From Rhizobium freirei PRF 81 (GTDB taxonomy: Bacteria; Pseudomonadota; Alphaproteobacteria; Rhizobiales; Rhizobiaceae): a stretch of DNA of 52,333 nt. Every line of letters begins with the position of its first letter. The first letter of the stretch is position 1. Shown piece by piece: positions 24,855 to 32,232 of the stretch. Where the stretch lies: NCBI RefSeq assembly GCF_000359745.1, contig NZ_AQHN01000085.1, forward strand, positions 1-52,333. Reading direction: 5' to 3'. The notes under the pieces were generated by a model. The model worked only from the letters and a program-made list of their open reading frames with translations, had not been told where the DNA came from and did not search any database. The translations under genes and the position numbers were made by a program.

Positions 24855-25514
24855 CTATTGCAGGACCGAGCCGGTGTCGCCGGAGCCGGCCAGCACGATC
24901 TTGATGATGGCGATGAAGGTTTCCGCCCTCGTCTTCAGATCATGAGCCTCGAGAAGCGCCTGCTTCTCGGCGGGATCGAAGGGCGCCATCATCGACAGCG
25001 AATTGACCAGCATCATATTGTCGGCGCGCTCAACGCTCTCCCAATCCGCCTCCAACTTGTTGGCCTCCAGATAGGCCCTGAAGGCCGAAAGCAGTGCGGG
25101 CCGATCGACGGTGCCCTCCTCATGGTGCGACTTGAGGTCGGAGATGAAGGGCGTGATGCGGAAAATGCGATAGGGCTGATGAGCGGTCACTTCCTCCATC
25201 AGCCGGATGCGGCAAATGCCCGTCAGCGCGATGATATAACGCCCGTCACCGGTTTCGGACATGGAGGTGATACGGCCGAGGCAGCCGACACGCGACAGAT
25301 TTGGCGAATCAGCCGGCTCTCCAAGCGCGGGCTGCACCATCGCGATCAGGCGGTTGCCGGCAATGGCGGCATCGATCATGGCGAGGTAGCGCGGTTCGAA
25401 GATATTGAGCGGCAGTTGCGCGCCGGGCAATAGCAAGGCGCCCGACAAGGGAAAGACGACCACAGTTTCGGGCAGATCGCCCGGCTTCAGGTATCTGGCA
25501 TTACCCACTTGCAT
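24855..25514 (-). CDS. LON substrate-binding (N-terminal) domain protein
   Basis: A protein of about 219 residues made up of the N-terminal domain of Lon protease without its ATPase or protease parts. It shows VVVFPLSGALLLPGAQLPLN, IFEPRYLAMIDAAI, VGCLGRITSMSETGDGRYII and RYIIALTGICRIRLMEE. The start is uncertain: 25514 (MQVGNARYL) matches relatives; 25523 and 25637 are also in frame. Minus-strand order trx-like, LON, Trm112-like is seen in many rhizobia and suggests a proteostasis-related operon. Confidence 0.87.
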   Translation of the reverse strand: MQVGNARYLKPGDLPETVVVFPLSGALLLPGAQLPLNIFEPRYLAMIDAAIAGNRLIAMVQPALGEPADSPNLSRVGCLGRITSMSETGDGRYIIALTGICRIRLMEEVTAHQPYRIFRITPFISDLKSHHEEGTVDRPALLSAFRAYLEANKLEADWESVERADNMMLVNSLSMMAPFDPAEKQALLEAHDLKTRAETFIAIIKIVLAGSGDTGSVLQ

Positions 25515-25682
25515 GTTTTCCATCCCGCTAGATCGCTGCGCCTCGCCGCCACGGGCGCGCAGGAACGACACACCGTCGCGGCCGTTGCCCATCTTATGCC
25601 GCGCAACCGACAATGTGGGCTCGTCTGCCAAAAACACAAGAGTATTTTGCTTCAGAGCGTCGATGCGCCCCTTCGCTTTTGT

Positions 25683-25722
25683 GATCGCCCGCCTTTCGGC
25701 GAGCGATCCCGGACGATGCCGG
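25683..25722. terminator. Tandem hairpins between the thioredoxin-like and LON genes
   Basis: GATCGC-C-CGCC / GGCG-A-GCGATC (25683-25708) is followed by CCCGG / CCGGG (25708-25722). They lie 18-57 bp after the minus-strand thioredoxin-like stop. The T run is weak, so this may be a partial terminator or processing site. Confidence 0.4.
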
Positions 25723-25739
25723 GCGCTGCGCTTGCTCGC

Positions 25740-26714
25740 TCAGGAAAACAGGATCGAGGAAAGCTTGCGCCGCGCCGCGATCGTGGCGGGATCCTTCGGA
25801 CCCCATACTTCGAAAAATTCCAGCAGCTGGCGGCGCGCGCCATCATCGTCGTAGCTGCGATCCTTGCGCATGACAGTCAGAAGATGATCGGCCGCCTCTT
25901 CCCGCTTGCCTTCGACATTGCGGATCTTGGCGAGCTTGATGCGCTGCTCGTGATTGTCGGGATTGGCGGCCAGCTCCTGCTCGATCGCCACGGGATCGCC
26001 GAGCTTGCGGGCTTCATCGATCTGATCGAGCTTCTTGACCACGGCCTGAATGCCGGCATCGTTGGCAAGTGTCTCCGGCAGGTCGGCAAGCGCTTCGCGG
26101 GCGCGCTGGCTCTGGCCGGCGGCAATCATGCATTCCGCCATGCCGGCAAGCGCCTTGGCGTTTTCCGGGTCGGCCTGCAGCACCGCGCCGAAGAGCTCGG
26201 CGGCACCATTGACGTCGCCGGCTGCCAAGAGGCCGCTCGCCTCTTCCAGAACGGCGGCAATCTCCGCTGCCTGGTCGTCTGTGCCGCCTGCGGGACCGCC
26301 GAGGCGATCGATGAACTGACGAACCTGGCTTTCCGGAACCGCGCCCATGAAGCCGTCGGCCGGACGGCCGTTGACGAAGGCGATGACGGCCGGGATCGAC
26401 TGGATGCCCAGCTGGCCGGCAATGGACGGATGGTCGTCGATATTCATCTTGACCAGCTTGACGCGGCCCTGGGCCTCGGTGACGACCTTTTCCAGAACCG
26501 GCGTCAGCTGCTTGCACGGACCGCACCAGGGTGCCCAGAAATCGACCAGCACCGGCTGCTTGCGCGATTCCTCGATCACATCCTTGGCAAAATTGGCGGT
26601 CGTCGTGTCCTTGATCGGCGAAGCGCCGGATGCGGCAGGTGCTGCGCCAAACGATGCCGAGGCCGACATCTGCCCACCAAAGGAAGCGTTATAGGGATTG
26701 TTCGGACCGCTCAT
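25740..26714 (-). CDS. Thioredoxin-TPR protein (CnoX/YbbN-like)
   Basis: A 324-residue protein with a disordered N-terminus (1-35), a thioredoxin domain (about 36-145) with the redox motif in FWAPWCGPCKQLTPVLEK, and C-terminal TPR-like helices (from DDQAAEIAAVLEEASGLLAA to the end). E. coli CnoX (YbbN) is a holdase/co-chaperone that hands substrates to GroEL; its active site is SxxC, whereas this one has intact CGPC like alphaproteobacterial homologues and may be redox active. First gene upstream of the LON-domain gene. Confidence 0.92.
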   Translation of the reverse strand: MSGPNNPYNASFGGQMSASASFGAAPAASGASPIKDTTTANFAKDVIEESRKQPVLVDFWAPWCGPCKQLTPVLEKVVTEAQGRVKLVKMNIDDHPSIAGQLGIQSIPAVIAFVNGRPADGFMGAVPESQVRQFIDRLGGPAGGTDDQAAEIAAVLEEASGLLAAGDVNGAAELFGAVLQADPENAKALAGMAECMIAAGQSQRAREALADLPETLANDAGIQAVVKKLDQIDEARKLGDPVAIEQELAANPDNHEQRIKLAKIRNVEGKREEAADHLLTVMRKDRSYDDDGARRQLLEFFEVWGPKDPATIAARRKLSSILFS

Positions 26715-26873
26715 GAGTGTCTCCCGCCTGCCGGCATCCGTGATCTTTTGAAGAGCATGTCTTCCAAACGAACCGAACAGGTCCGGATGGCAACACGCCC
26801 AATGAAGTCGTCAAAGCGATCGGACAATCCGAAGACGCCCCGTTCGCGATAATCTCAGCGCTAAAATCGTACC

Positions 26874-27383
26874 TTAGCCCGTGACTTTCAAGACTAGCGG
26901 CGCATGACCCGTCGCCTCCATGAAGCGCACGAGGTCGGCGCTGGCAATCGACGTCGTCGCATCGTTCGACAGAGGATGACAGTTGACGATGTCATGCGCC
27001 ATCAGTTCGGCATCGAGGATGAAGGTAACGTTCCGGCCGGTATCGTTGATCGCGCCGAATGCAGTGACCGAGCCTGGGATGACGCCGAGATATTCCATCA
27101 GCTTTTCCGGCTTGCCGAAGGAGACCTTGCTCGCCGCACCGATCAGCGTATGTACCGTCTTCAGATCGACGCTCGCGTTTTCCTCGACGGTCAGCAGGAA
27201 GAAGTTGTCCTTCTTGTCCTTCACGAACAGGTTTTTCGTGTGGCCGCCGGGAATCTCGTCGCGCAGCGACACCGATTCGGCGACGGTGAAGACCGGCGCA
27301 TGATCCTTGGTGCTATGGCTGATGCCAAGCCCATCAAGGAATCGGAAAAGATCGTCGCGTGTTTTCGGGCTGGTCTCTGTCAT
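26874..27383 (-). CDS. Prolyl-tRNA editing-type deacylase (YbaK/ProXp-ala family)
   Basis: A 169-residue free-standing editing domain. The signature IPGGHTKNLFVKDKKDNFFL contains the conserved Lys that binds the tRNA end, with THKDHAP-like KDHAPVFTVAES at the start and GSVTAFGAINDTGRNVTFI after. ProXp-ala relatives remove alanine wrongly attached to tRNA-Pro. The exact misacylated substrate is inferred from family. No operon partner; 160 bp upstream of the thioredoxin-like gene on the same strand. Confidence 0.88.
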   Translation of the reverse strand: MTETSPKTRDDLFRFLDGLGISHSTKDHAPVFTVAESVSLRDEIPGGHTKNLFVKDKKDNFFLLTVEENASVDLKTVHTLIGAASKVSFGKPEKLMEYLGVIPGSVTAFGAINDTGRNVTFILDAELMAHDIVNCHPLSNDATTSIASADLVRFMEATGHAPLVLKVTG

Positions 27384-27532
27384 GGGATCTCGCAGTGCAA
27401 ATAGTTCGCCCCTGATACGTCGCCCACAATTTCATTGCAATCTTTCAGACGCCAAAGGCCGACGTTTCAGGGCTTTTCGAAGGGCCGGACAAAAAACTCG
27501 AAATTTTTCTTGGCGAACTCGTCATTTCCCTG

Positions 27533-27561
27533 TTGCATTTGAAAAGTGGTTAGGCCATATA
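27533..27561 (+). promoter_or_regulatory. Sigma-70-type promoter of tRNA-Gly
   Basis: TTGCAT (27533-27538) and CATATA (27556-27561) are separated by 17 bp. The predicted start lies about 60 nt before the mature tRNA. Confidence 0.6.
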
Positions 27562-27626
27562 CCGCCCGTCGCCGCAAGACGACGCCCAGCGGTCCAACAC
27601 ACTACCCCGGATCGCGACGGGAATGA

Positions 27627-27701
27627 GCGGGTGTAGCTCAGGGGTAGAGCACAACCTTGCCAAGGTTGGGGTCGAGGGTTCGAATCCCTTCGCCCGCTCC
27701 A
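27627..27701 (+). tRNA. tRNA-Gly (anticodon GCC)
   Basis: A complete 75-nt cloverleaf with encoded CCA. The acceptor stem is GCGGGTG / CGCCCGC, the anticodon arm is CAACC-TTGCCAA-GGTTG with GCC at 27659-27661, and the T-loop is GTTCGAATC. It decodes GGC and GGU. An IS481 element begins about 10 bp past its 3' end. Confidence 0.97.
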
Positions 27702-27711
27702 GTTTTCCTCT

Positions 27712-29010
27712 TGTCCAGCCCGGAGACATAGGTAACAAAACGTACCTAAGACATGGGTGACAATCTCGAGCCGAACGGATTGTCGATGGTTTGCAAGGTT
27801 CTCTGTTCCAAGTCGATATATCCCAGATCATAATGCATGAAGCTGACGAGCCAAATGCCGTCGTCGACTTCCGTGATTCCGAGTTTCTGGCCGGCCATTA
27901 CGGTCGATATGTTGATCTTCTTGCGGTAGATGCAGATGCGGCCGCAATTGGTCACCAGCGCCTCTCGATCATGGAAGGGGTAGTTGATCTCCGGCAGGCC
28001 TTGATAGGGGCGCGAGGAAGTGACGTAGAGATCTGCGGGCACCTTCATGTTGAGCGCCTCGTGCGGCCGCTGCTGATTGAATTCGCTGACGAAAGCGTCG
28101 AAGCGAGCCTGCTGCTGGAGAGTGTTTTTGCCAGACGGCTTGGTCGCCTCCTTCTTCAGCGTGAGGTGCATGCGCTCATGCCGGCCGTTTTCTTGTGGAC
28201 GGCCCGGCCTGATGCGCTCCAGCGTGATGCCGAGTCTGAGCCACCACACCGACAGCCTCGAGAGATTGTAGAGCCCGTTTGGGCTGGCAAAGGGCAAGCC
28301 ATTGTCGCTGCGGATCGCGAGCGGCAGGCCACGCTCGGCAAACAGCCGGCGGAACGCCTCGAAGACGCCCACCTCTTTTGTCGATTCGAAGGCTTCGCAA
28401 GCAAGCAGAAAGCGCGAGGCCTGGTCGGTGACCGTCAGGGGGTAACAGTACTGTCCGTCGCCGAGCTTGAACTCGCCCTTGAAGTCGGCGCACCACAGAT
28501 CGTTCGGCATCGGTGCTTGTGACAACGCCGTTCCCTCGGCTCGATGTCGGTGTCGTTTGCGCGCATGGGCGACCAGTCCATGGCGGTCGAGAATGGCATG
28601 CACCGTGCTTTTGGCGGGGATGCGCACATCGCCGGCAAGCCGCTTCACCAACAGCTCGCGGATCTTGCGCGCACCCCAATGCGGCTTGTCTTTCTTGAGC
28701 CGCACGATCATCGCCTCGACCGGCACGGGCAACTGATTGGCGTAGCGAACCGGGCGGCGCGACCGATCCGTCAGCGCCTCCAGGCCGTCGTCCTTATAGC
28801 GATTGAAGATCTTGTAGCCGGTCTTGCGCGAAATGCCGAACTCCCGGCACACATCGCTCATGCCTTCGCCCTCAAGCAGCCGGGCGACAAATCGTAGACG
28901 TTCCTCCATCACCGAAGCCTCTCTCCACGGCATCAACACCTCCCGCCAAAAAGCCAGAAGTGTTACCCATGTCTCCGGTACAAAATGTCACCTATCTCTC
29001 AGGTCGGGCA
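27712..29010 (-). mobile_element. IS481-family insertion sequence, apparently intact (about 1.3 kb)
   Basis: One transposase gene lies between inverted ends beginning TG and ending CA. Left: TGTCC, then GGAGACATAGGTAACA (27722-27737). Right, reverse-complemented: TGCCC, then TGAGAGATAGGTGACA (28986-29001). Each end has a second, inner copy of the motif, AGACATGGGTRACA (27749-27762 and 28961-28974), 25 bp inward of the outer copy. No clear target-site duplication is visible, so the exact ends are approximate. Confidence 0.85.
27746..28933 (-). CDS. IS481-family transposase
   Basis: A 395-residue DDE transposase. The N-terminal helix-turn-helix is SDVCREFGISRKTGYKIF. The catalytic triad is Asp150 (LWCADFKGEF), Asp210 (IRSDNGLPF) and Glu248 (RPQENGRHER), followed by FVSEFNQQRPHEALNMKVPA. 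The frame is uninterrupted and full length, so it may be active. I chose the ATG at 28933 (MPWREASV) with GGGAGG 5 nt upstream. The stop codon lies next to the inner left-end motif. Confidence 0.95.
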   Translation of the reverse strand: MPWREASVMEERLRFVARLLEGEGMSDVCREFGISRKTGYKIFNRYKDDGLEALTDRSRRPVRYANQLPVPVEAMIVRLKKDKPHWGARKIRELLVKRLAGDVRIPAKSTVHAILDRHGLVAHARKRHRHRAEGTALSQAPMPNDLWCADFKGEFKLGDGQYCYPLTVTDQASRFLLACEAFESTKEVGVFEAFRRLFAERGLPLAIRSDNGLPFASPNGLYNLSRLSVWWLRLGITLERIRPGRPQENGRHERMHLTLKKEATKPSGKNTLQQQARFDAFVSEFNQQRPHEALNMKVPADLYVTSSRPYQGLPEINYPFHDREALVTNCGRICIYRKKINISTVMAGQKLGITEVDDGIWLVSFMHYDLGYIDLEQRTLQTIDNPFGSRLSPMS

Positions 29011-29139
29011 CTCAGAAATGAGCTTTCGATGGATAGGTCGGCAACGGCCTTCATCTTTTTCGCAGCAGGCTGCAGCCGTGGTGCTGTGTGGATGCCGCTT
29101 GTCGCGGCACTCAGCCATGACCGGCATGTCACGAATCGG

Positions 29140-29256
29140 AGCGGTCGATTGCTGGATCATTTTCGCTTTTCTTCGAATCGCGAAAATGCTCTATCTTCTT
29201 GCTTGTTTACGCATTCCGGACGGAAAACCGCTGCGCACTTTTCCTGGAAATGCTCT
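29140..29256. repeat. RIME-type intergenic mosaic repeat (type A, reversed copy)
   Basis: A reverse-orientation copy. It ends GCGCACTTTTCCTGGAAATG-CTCT and contains GCATTCCGGACGGAAAACCG. The distal hairpin is CATTTTCGC / GCGAAAATG (29158-29166, 29180-29188). It fills most of the gap between the IS and the DUF1007 gene; nothing else is seen in 29011-29139. Confidence 0.85.
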
Positions 29257-29342
29257 ACGGAAATTCTCCGGGTCTCAAATCAGTCCCAATTGACGTCCAG
29301 GGCTGCATATCAACCTGACGAACGGAACGCGGTATTGCGCGC

Positions 29343-29984
29343 ATGAGAAAAAAGACGCCCCTGCTGCTTGCGATTCTGTCGTTTTTGCCCGTGCCGGCGC
29401 TCGCTCATCCGCATATCTTCATCGACGCCAAGTTCGAGGTCGCGGCAGCGCCCGACGGCTCGATCGGCGAATTGCGCAATGTCTGGAGCTTCGACGAGGT
29501 GTTTTCCTCGTCGGTTCTCATGGATTTCGGCAAGGCCGGCAACCAGGCGCTCACCGCGAGCGAACTGAAGGCGGTCGGCAAGACGGTCAGGGATTCGCTT
29601 GCACAGTACGGCTATTATACGAACGTCACCATCGACGGCAAAGCGGTGCCGATGGCCAAGCCGGATGACGTCAAGGCCGATTACAAGAACGGCTCGCTGA
29701 CCCTATCCTTTTCGCTGAAGCCCGAGCAGAAGACCTTCCTCAAGGGCACCACGATTTTCGGAATTTACGACAAGACGCTCTACACCGCGGTCGATTTCGC
29801 CACCGACAACGACATGACCATCTCGGGAGCGGCTCTGAGCCGCTGCAAGCGCAAGGTGATCAGGCCCAACCCCAAGGAAGTCATGGCGGAAAACCAGGCG
29901 GCGCTGACCAGCATGTTCTTCAGCGATCCGAAGGGCACGGACTATTCGCTGCTGGTGGCAACGCGGCTGGAAGTCCAGTGCTGA
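29343..29984 (+). CDS. DUF1007 family periplasmic protein
   Basis: A 213-residue exported protein. The signal peptide (about 1-21) ends PALA-HPHIFIDAKFEV, so the mature protein starts with the His-rich motif typical of DUF1007. The body shows VWSFDEVFSSSVLMDF and a C-terminal Cys (LEVQC). Family members usually sit next to a nickel/cobalt exporter (RcnA/NrsD type) and may bind metal. Here no such gene follows; a convergent PAP2 gene does. The ATG has no clear ribosome-binding site. Confidence 0.85.
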   Translation: MRKKTPLLLAILSFLPVPALAHPHIFIDAKFEVAAAPDGSIGELRNVWSFDEVFSSSVLMDFGKAGNQALTASELKAVGKTVRDSLAQYGYYTNVTIDGKAVPMAKPDDVKADYKNGSLTLSFSLKPEQKTFLKGTTIFGIYDKTLYTAVDFATDNDMTISGAALSRCKRKVIRPNPKEVMAENQAALTSMFFSDPKGTDYSLLVATRLEVQC

Positions 29985-30021
29985 TCTCGCGACGTCGTGA
30001 ACCGGCGCTCTGACGCCTCTT

Positions 30022-30768
30022 TCACTCCGGCGGCGGGGAATCGACCCGCGCCGGCCCATCGACGCCTCGTGACAGCGATATGAAGCGCCGGGCAACGATC
30101 CAGCAGCCGAGCGCCCAGGTCGCTCCGGCGCACCAGCCGCCGAGCACGTCGGTCGGATAATGCACGCCGAGATAGACGCGGCTCATGCCGATCAACAGCG
30201 TCAGCAGAATACCGGTCGCGACGACGAAGATGCGCGTCGACCGATAGCGGCGGGTGCCGGAAATCAGGACCGCGAGCGTCAGATAGGTGACCGCCGACAC
30301 CATCGCATGGCCGCTTGGAAAACTCAGATCGTTCACGTCGACCAGATGCGGCACGATATCCGGCCTCGGCCGCGCGACGCTGAGCTTCAGCAGAGAGCTG
30401 AGCGCCCATCCGCCGAGCACCGAGGCAAGCACGAAAATGGCGATCGCGCGCCGACGGTCCAGCAGCAGGTAGACCGTTACCAGCGCCGTCATCATCGCAA
30501 GCACGGTGGTCCCGCCGAGGCTTGTGATGTCCTTGACGGCATGGGTGAGCCACGCAGGCCCTATCGGAACGGACAGATCGCTCGGCTGGCGAAGCGCCAG
30601 CAATATGGCGTCGTCGAATCTCTTGGTGCTTCCTTCCAGAACCTCGCCCGTCAGATAGACGAACAGGAAAATTCCACCCGAAAGAGCAGCAAACATAAAG
30701 AGCAACAACGGCTCGTAGCGGCTGAGCCGTGCCATGATGCCCGCGTTGCCAGATCCTTGATCCTTCAT
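30022..30768 (-). CDS. PAP2-family membrane phosphatase
   Basis: A 248-residue integral membrane protein with about six hydrophobic segments and the three PAP2 active-site motifs: KLSVARPRP, FPSGHAM, and SRVYLGVHYPTDVLGG. Members remove phosphate from lipid phosphates such as phosphatidate or undecaprenyl pyrophosphate on the outer membrane leaflet side. The substrate here is unknown. Convergent with the DUF1007 gene (37-bp gap). A start 33 bp further in (MARLSRYE) is also possible. Confidence 0.93.
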   Translation of the reverse strand: MKDQGSGNAGIMARLSRYEPLLLFMFAALSGGIFLFVYLTGEVLEGSTKRFDDAILLALRQPSDLSVPIGPAWLTHAVKDITSLGGTTVLAMMTALVTVYLLLDRRRAIAIFVLASVLGGWALSSLLKLSVARPRPDIVPHLVDVNDLSFPSGHAMVSAVTYLTLAVLISGTRRYRSTRIFVVATGILLTLLIGMSRVYLGVHYPTDVLGGWCAGATWALGCWIVARRFISLSRGVDGPARVDSPPPE

Positions 30769-30784
30769 GCCTTCGCCCGTTTGT

Positions 30785-30884
30785 CTAGAGCATTTCCGTT
30801 CTAAGCGGAGTCACGAGATTGCCCTGTCTTCTTGTTCTCACGCAATTCCAGCAAAACTGCTTCGCACTTTTGCTGGAATTGCTC
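30785..30884. repeat. RIME-type intergenic mosaic repeat with a 15-bp perfect inverted repeat
   Basis: It opens AGAGCATTTCC and ends in GCAATTCCAGCAAAA / TTTTGCTGGAATTGC (30842-30856, 30868-30882), perfect 15-bp arms with an 11-nt loop. It is related to the type A body but diverged. Confidence 0.75.
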
Positions 30885-31362
30885 CAGGTCGCCACTTCCG
30901 CGACCGGAAAGGGATCTGTCGTCGCCCGGAGTTCCGTCCGAAATGAGGACAACCGCTATCTAGTGATAAAAACAGCGCAATCCAACCGCAAAGAACGCAC
31001 AATCAGCCTGTGCACGATGCGAGGTTTTCAGGTTCATGAAATGTTATGCCCCTATTCTCGTCGACACCCTTTGCGAACATGGACGGCGGCAGAGGTTCCA
31101 TTCGTCCGGGACGGAGAGCATCTCGATTGCCAGCAAGTGAACACGCCATCGTCCCGCGCCGTCGCCGAGACCCGGAAGAAGCGTCCCCGCGGCTGCGGCC
31201 TGTGCAGCCCGACGGAGGTGACCGCCGATCTTCCGCAAACCGCGCAAAGCGTTCCGGCCGTCGGCCGCATGCACGAACCGCATTTGAAATTTTCGCTATT
31301 TTCGGAACCTTGGGCTGTGATAAGACTGCCGTGAGGGCGACCAGGGATCGGATATTGTCATA
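30885..31362. other. Gene-poor gap before the MipA-like gene
   Basis: About 480 bp. Short plus-strand frames exist, including a 36-codon frame at 31036, but none has a ribosome-binding site or recognisable family. It presumably holds the promoters of the PAP2 gene and of the MipA-like gene. Confidence 0.5.
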
Positions 31363-32232
31363 GTGTTAAGTGTTGGGACATCATTCGCCGCCCGGTTGAT
31401 GGCAGCGGCTGGAACGGGCCTGCTGGTAACATCCGCACTCATGGCGTTTCCCGCGTCATCCATGGCGCAGGGCTCCGAAAAAACCTCCTCCGATACGTCC
31501 AAGACCTCCGACACCTGGGTCGTGACGCTCGGCGCCACCGTGGAGTATGGCCCGACTTACGAAGGATCGAAGCATTACAGCTTCGGCGTCTTGCCCGCCT
31601 TCGACTTCCATCGCCTTGGCGAAGCCCCGGAATACAGCGCGCCGGACGACAATTTCGACTATGGCCTCTTCGATCTCGGCGGCCTCGAAATCGGGCCTGT
31701 GGTCGGCTTCAGGGATGATCGCCTGGACCTGGATAATCTGCGCCTGCAGAGCCAGCGCCGCGTGCATTGGAACCTCGATGCCGGCGGCTTCGCACAATAT
31801 TGGCTGAAGGACAATCAGCTCCGGTTCCGCACGGAAATACGTCAGTCGCTCTGGGGCGGCGACGGCCTTGTGGCGGACCTTGCGCTCGATTGGTTCCAGC
31901 CGGTCGGAGACAGGTGGCTGCTATCGGCCGGACCGCGCCTGTCGCTGGCAAACACCACCTATATGCGCAGCAACTTCGGCGTCTCGCCGAATAGCCAGGC
32001 GGTAAGAAGCGGCCGCATCAGCGCTTTCGAGGCCGACGGCGGCTTTAAATCCGTCGGCGTCACCGTGGCCGCCACCTATTCGATCTCGCCCGAATGGAGC
32101 GTGCAGGTCTACGGGAAGTATAACCGCCTGATAGGCGCTGCCGCCGATAGCCCTGTCACCTCGCGGTTCGGCTCACCCAACCAGAACATTATCGGTTTTA
32201 CGCTCAACCGAACCTTCAACATTAATTTTTGA
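31363..32232 (+). CDS. MipA/OmpV-family outer-membrane protein
   Basis: A roughly 289-residue beta-barrel precursor. The signal sequence is LMAAAGTGLLVTSALMAFPA, cleaved near SSMAQ-GSEK. The barrel shows VVTLGATVEYGPTYEGSKHY, then FGVLPAFDFHRLG, LEIGPVVGFRDDR, and a C-terminal strand NIIGFTLNRTFNINF ending in Phe, as outer-membrane proteins do. MipA links MltA to PBP1B in E. coli; others in the family affect antibiotic uptake. The GTG at 31363 is the frame's first start; the ATG at 31399 is an alternative. Its last 60 bp overlap the convergent cfa-type gene. Confidence 0.85.
   Translation: MLSVGTSFAARLMAAAGTGLLVTSALMAFPASSMAQGSEKTSSDTSKTSDTWVVTLGATVEYGPTYEGSKHYSFGVLPAFDFHRLGEAPEYSAPDDNFDYGLFDLGGLEIGPVVGFRDDRLDLDNLRLQSQRRVHWNLDAGGFAQYWLKDNQLRFRTEIRQSLWGGDGLVADLALDWFQPVGDRWLLSAGPRLSLANTTYMRSNFGVSPNSQAVRSGRISAFEADGGFKSVGVTVAATYSISPEWSVQVYGKYNRLIGAAADSPVTSRFGSPNQNIIGFTLNRTFNINF

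Noticed and set aside
27627..29010. A genomic island integrated at tRNA-Gly
   Set aside because: No integrase, no repeated tRNA 3' end on the far side, and ordinary chromosomal genes follow; only an IS481 element is present.
28985..29293. Plus-strand frames of about 100 codons between the IS and the DUF1007 gene
   Set aside because: They run through the IS end and the mosaic repeat; the translated product is repeat-derived.
30819..31334. A 171-codon plus-strand frame before the MipA-like gene
   Set aside because: It starts inside the repeat and lacks motifs and a ribosome-binding site.
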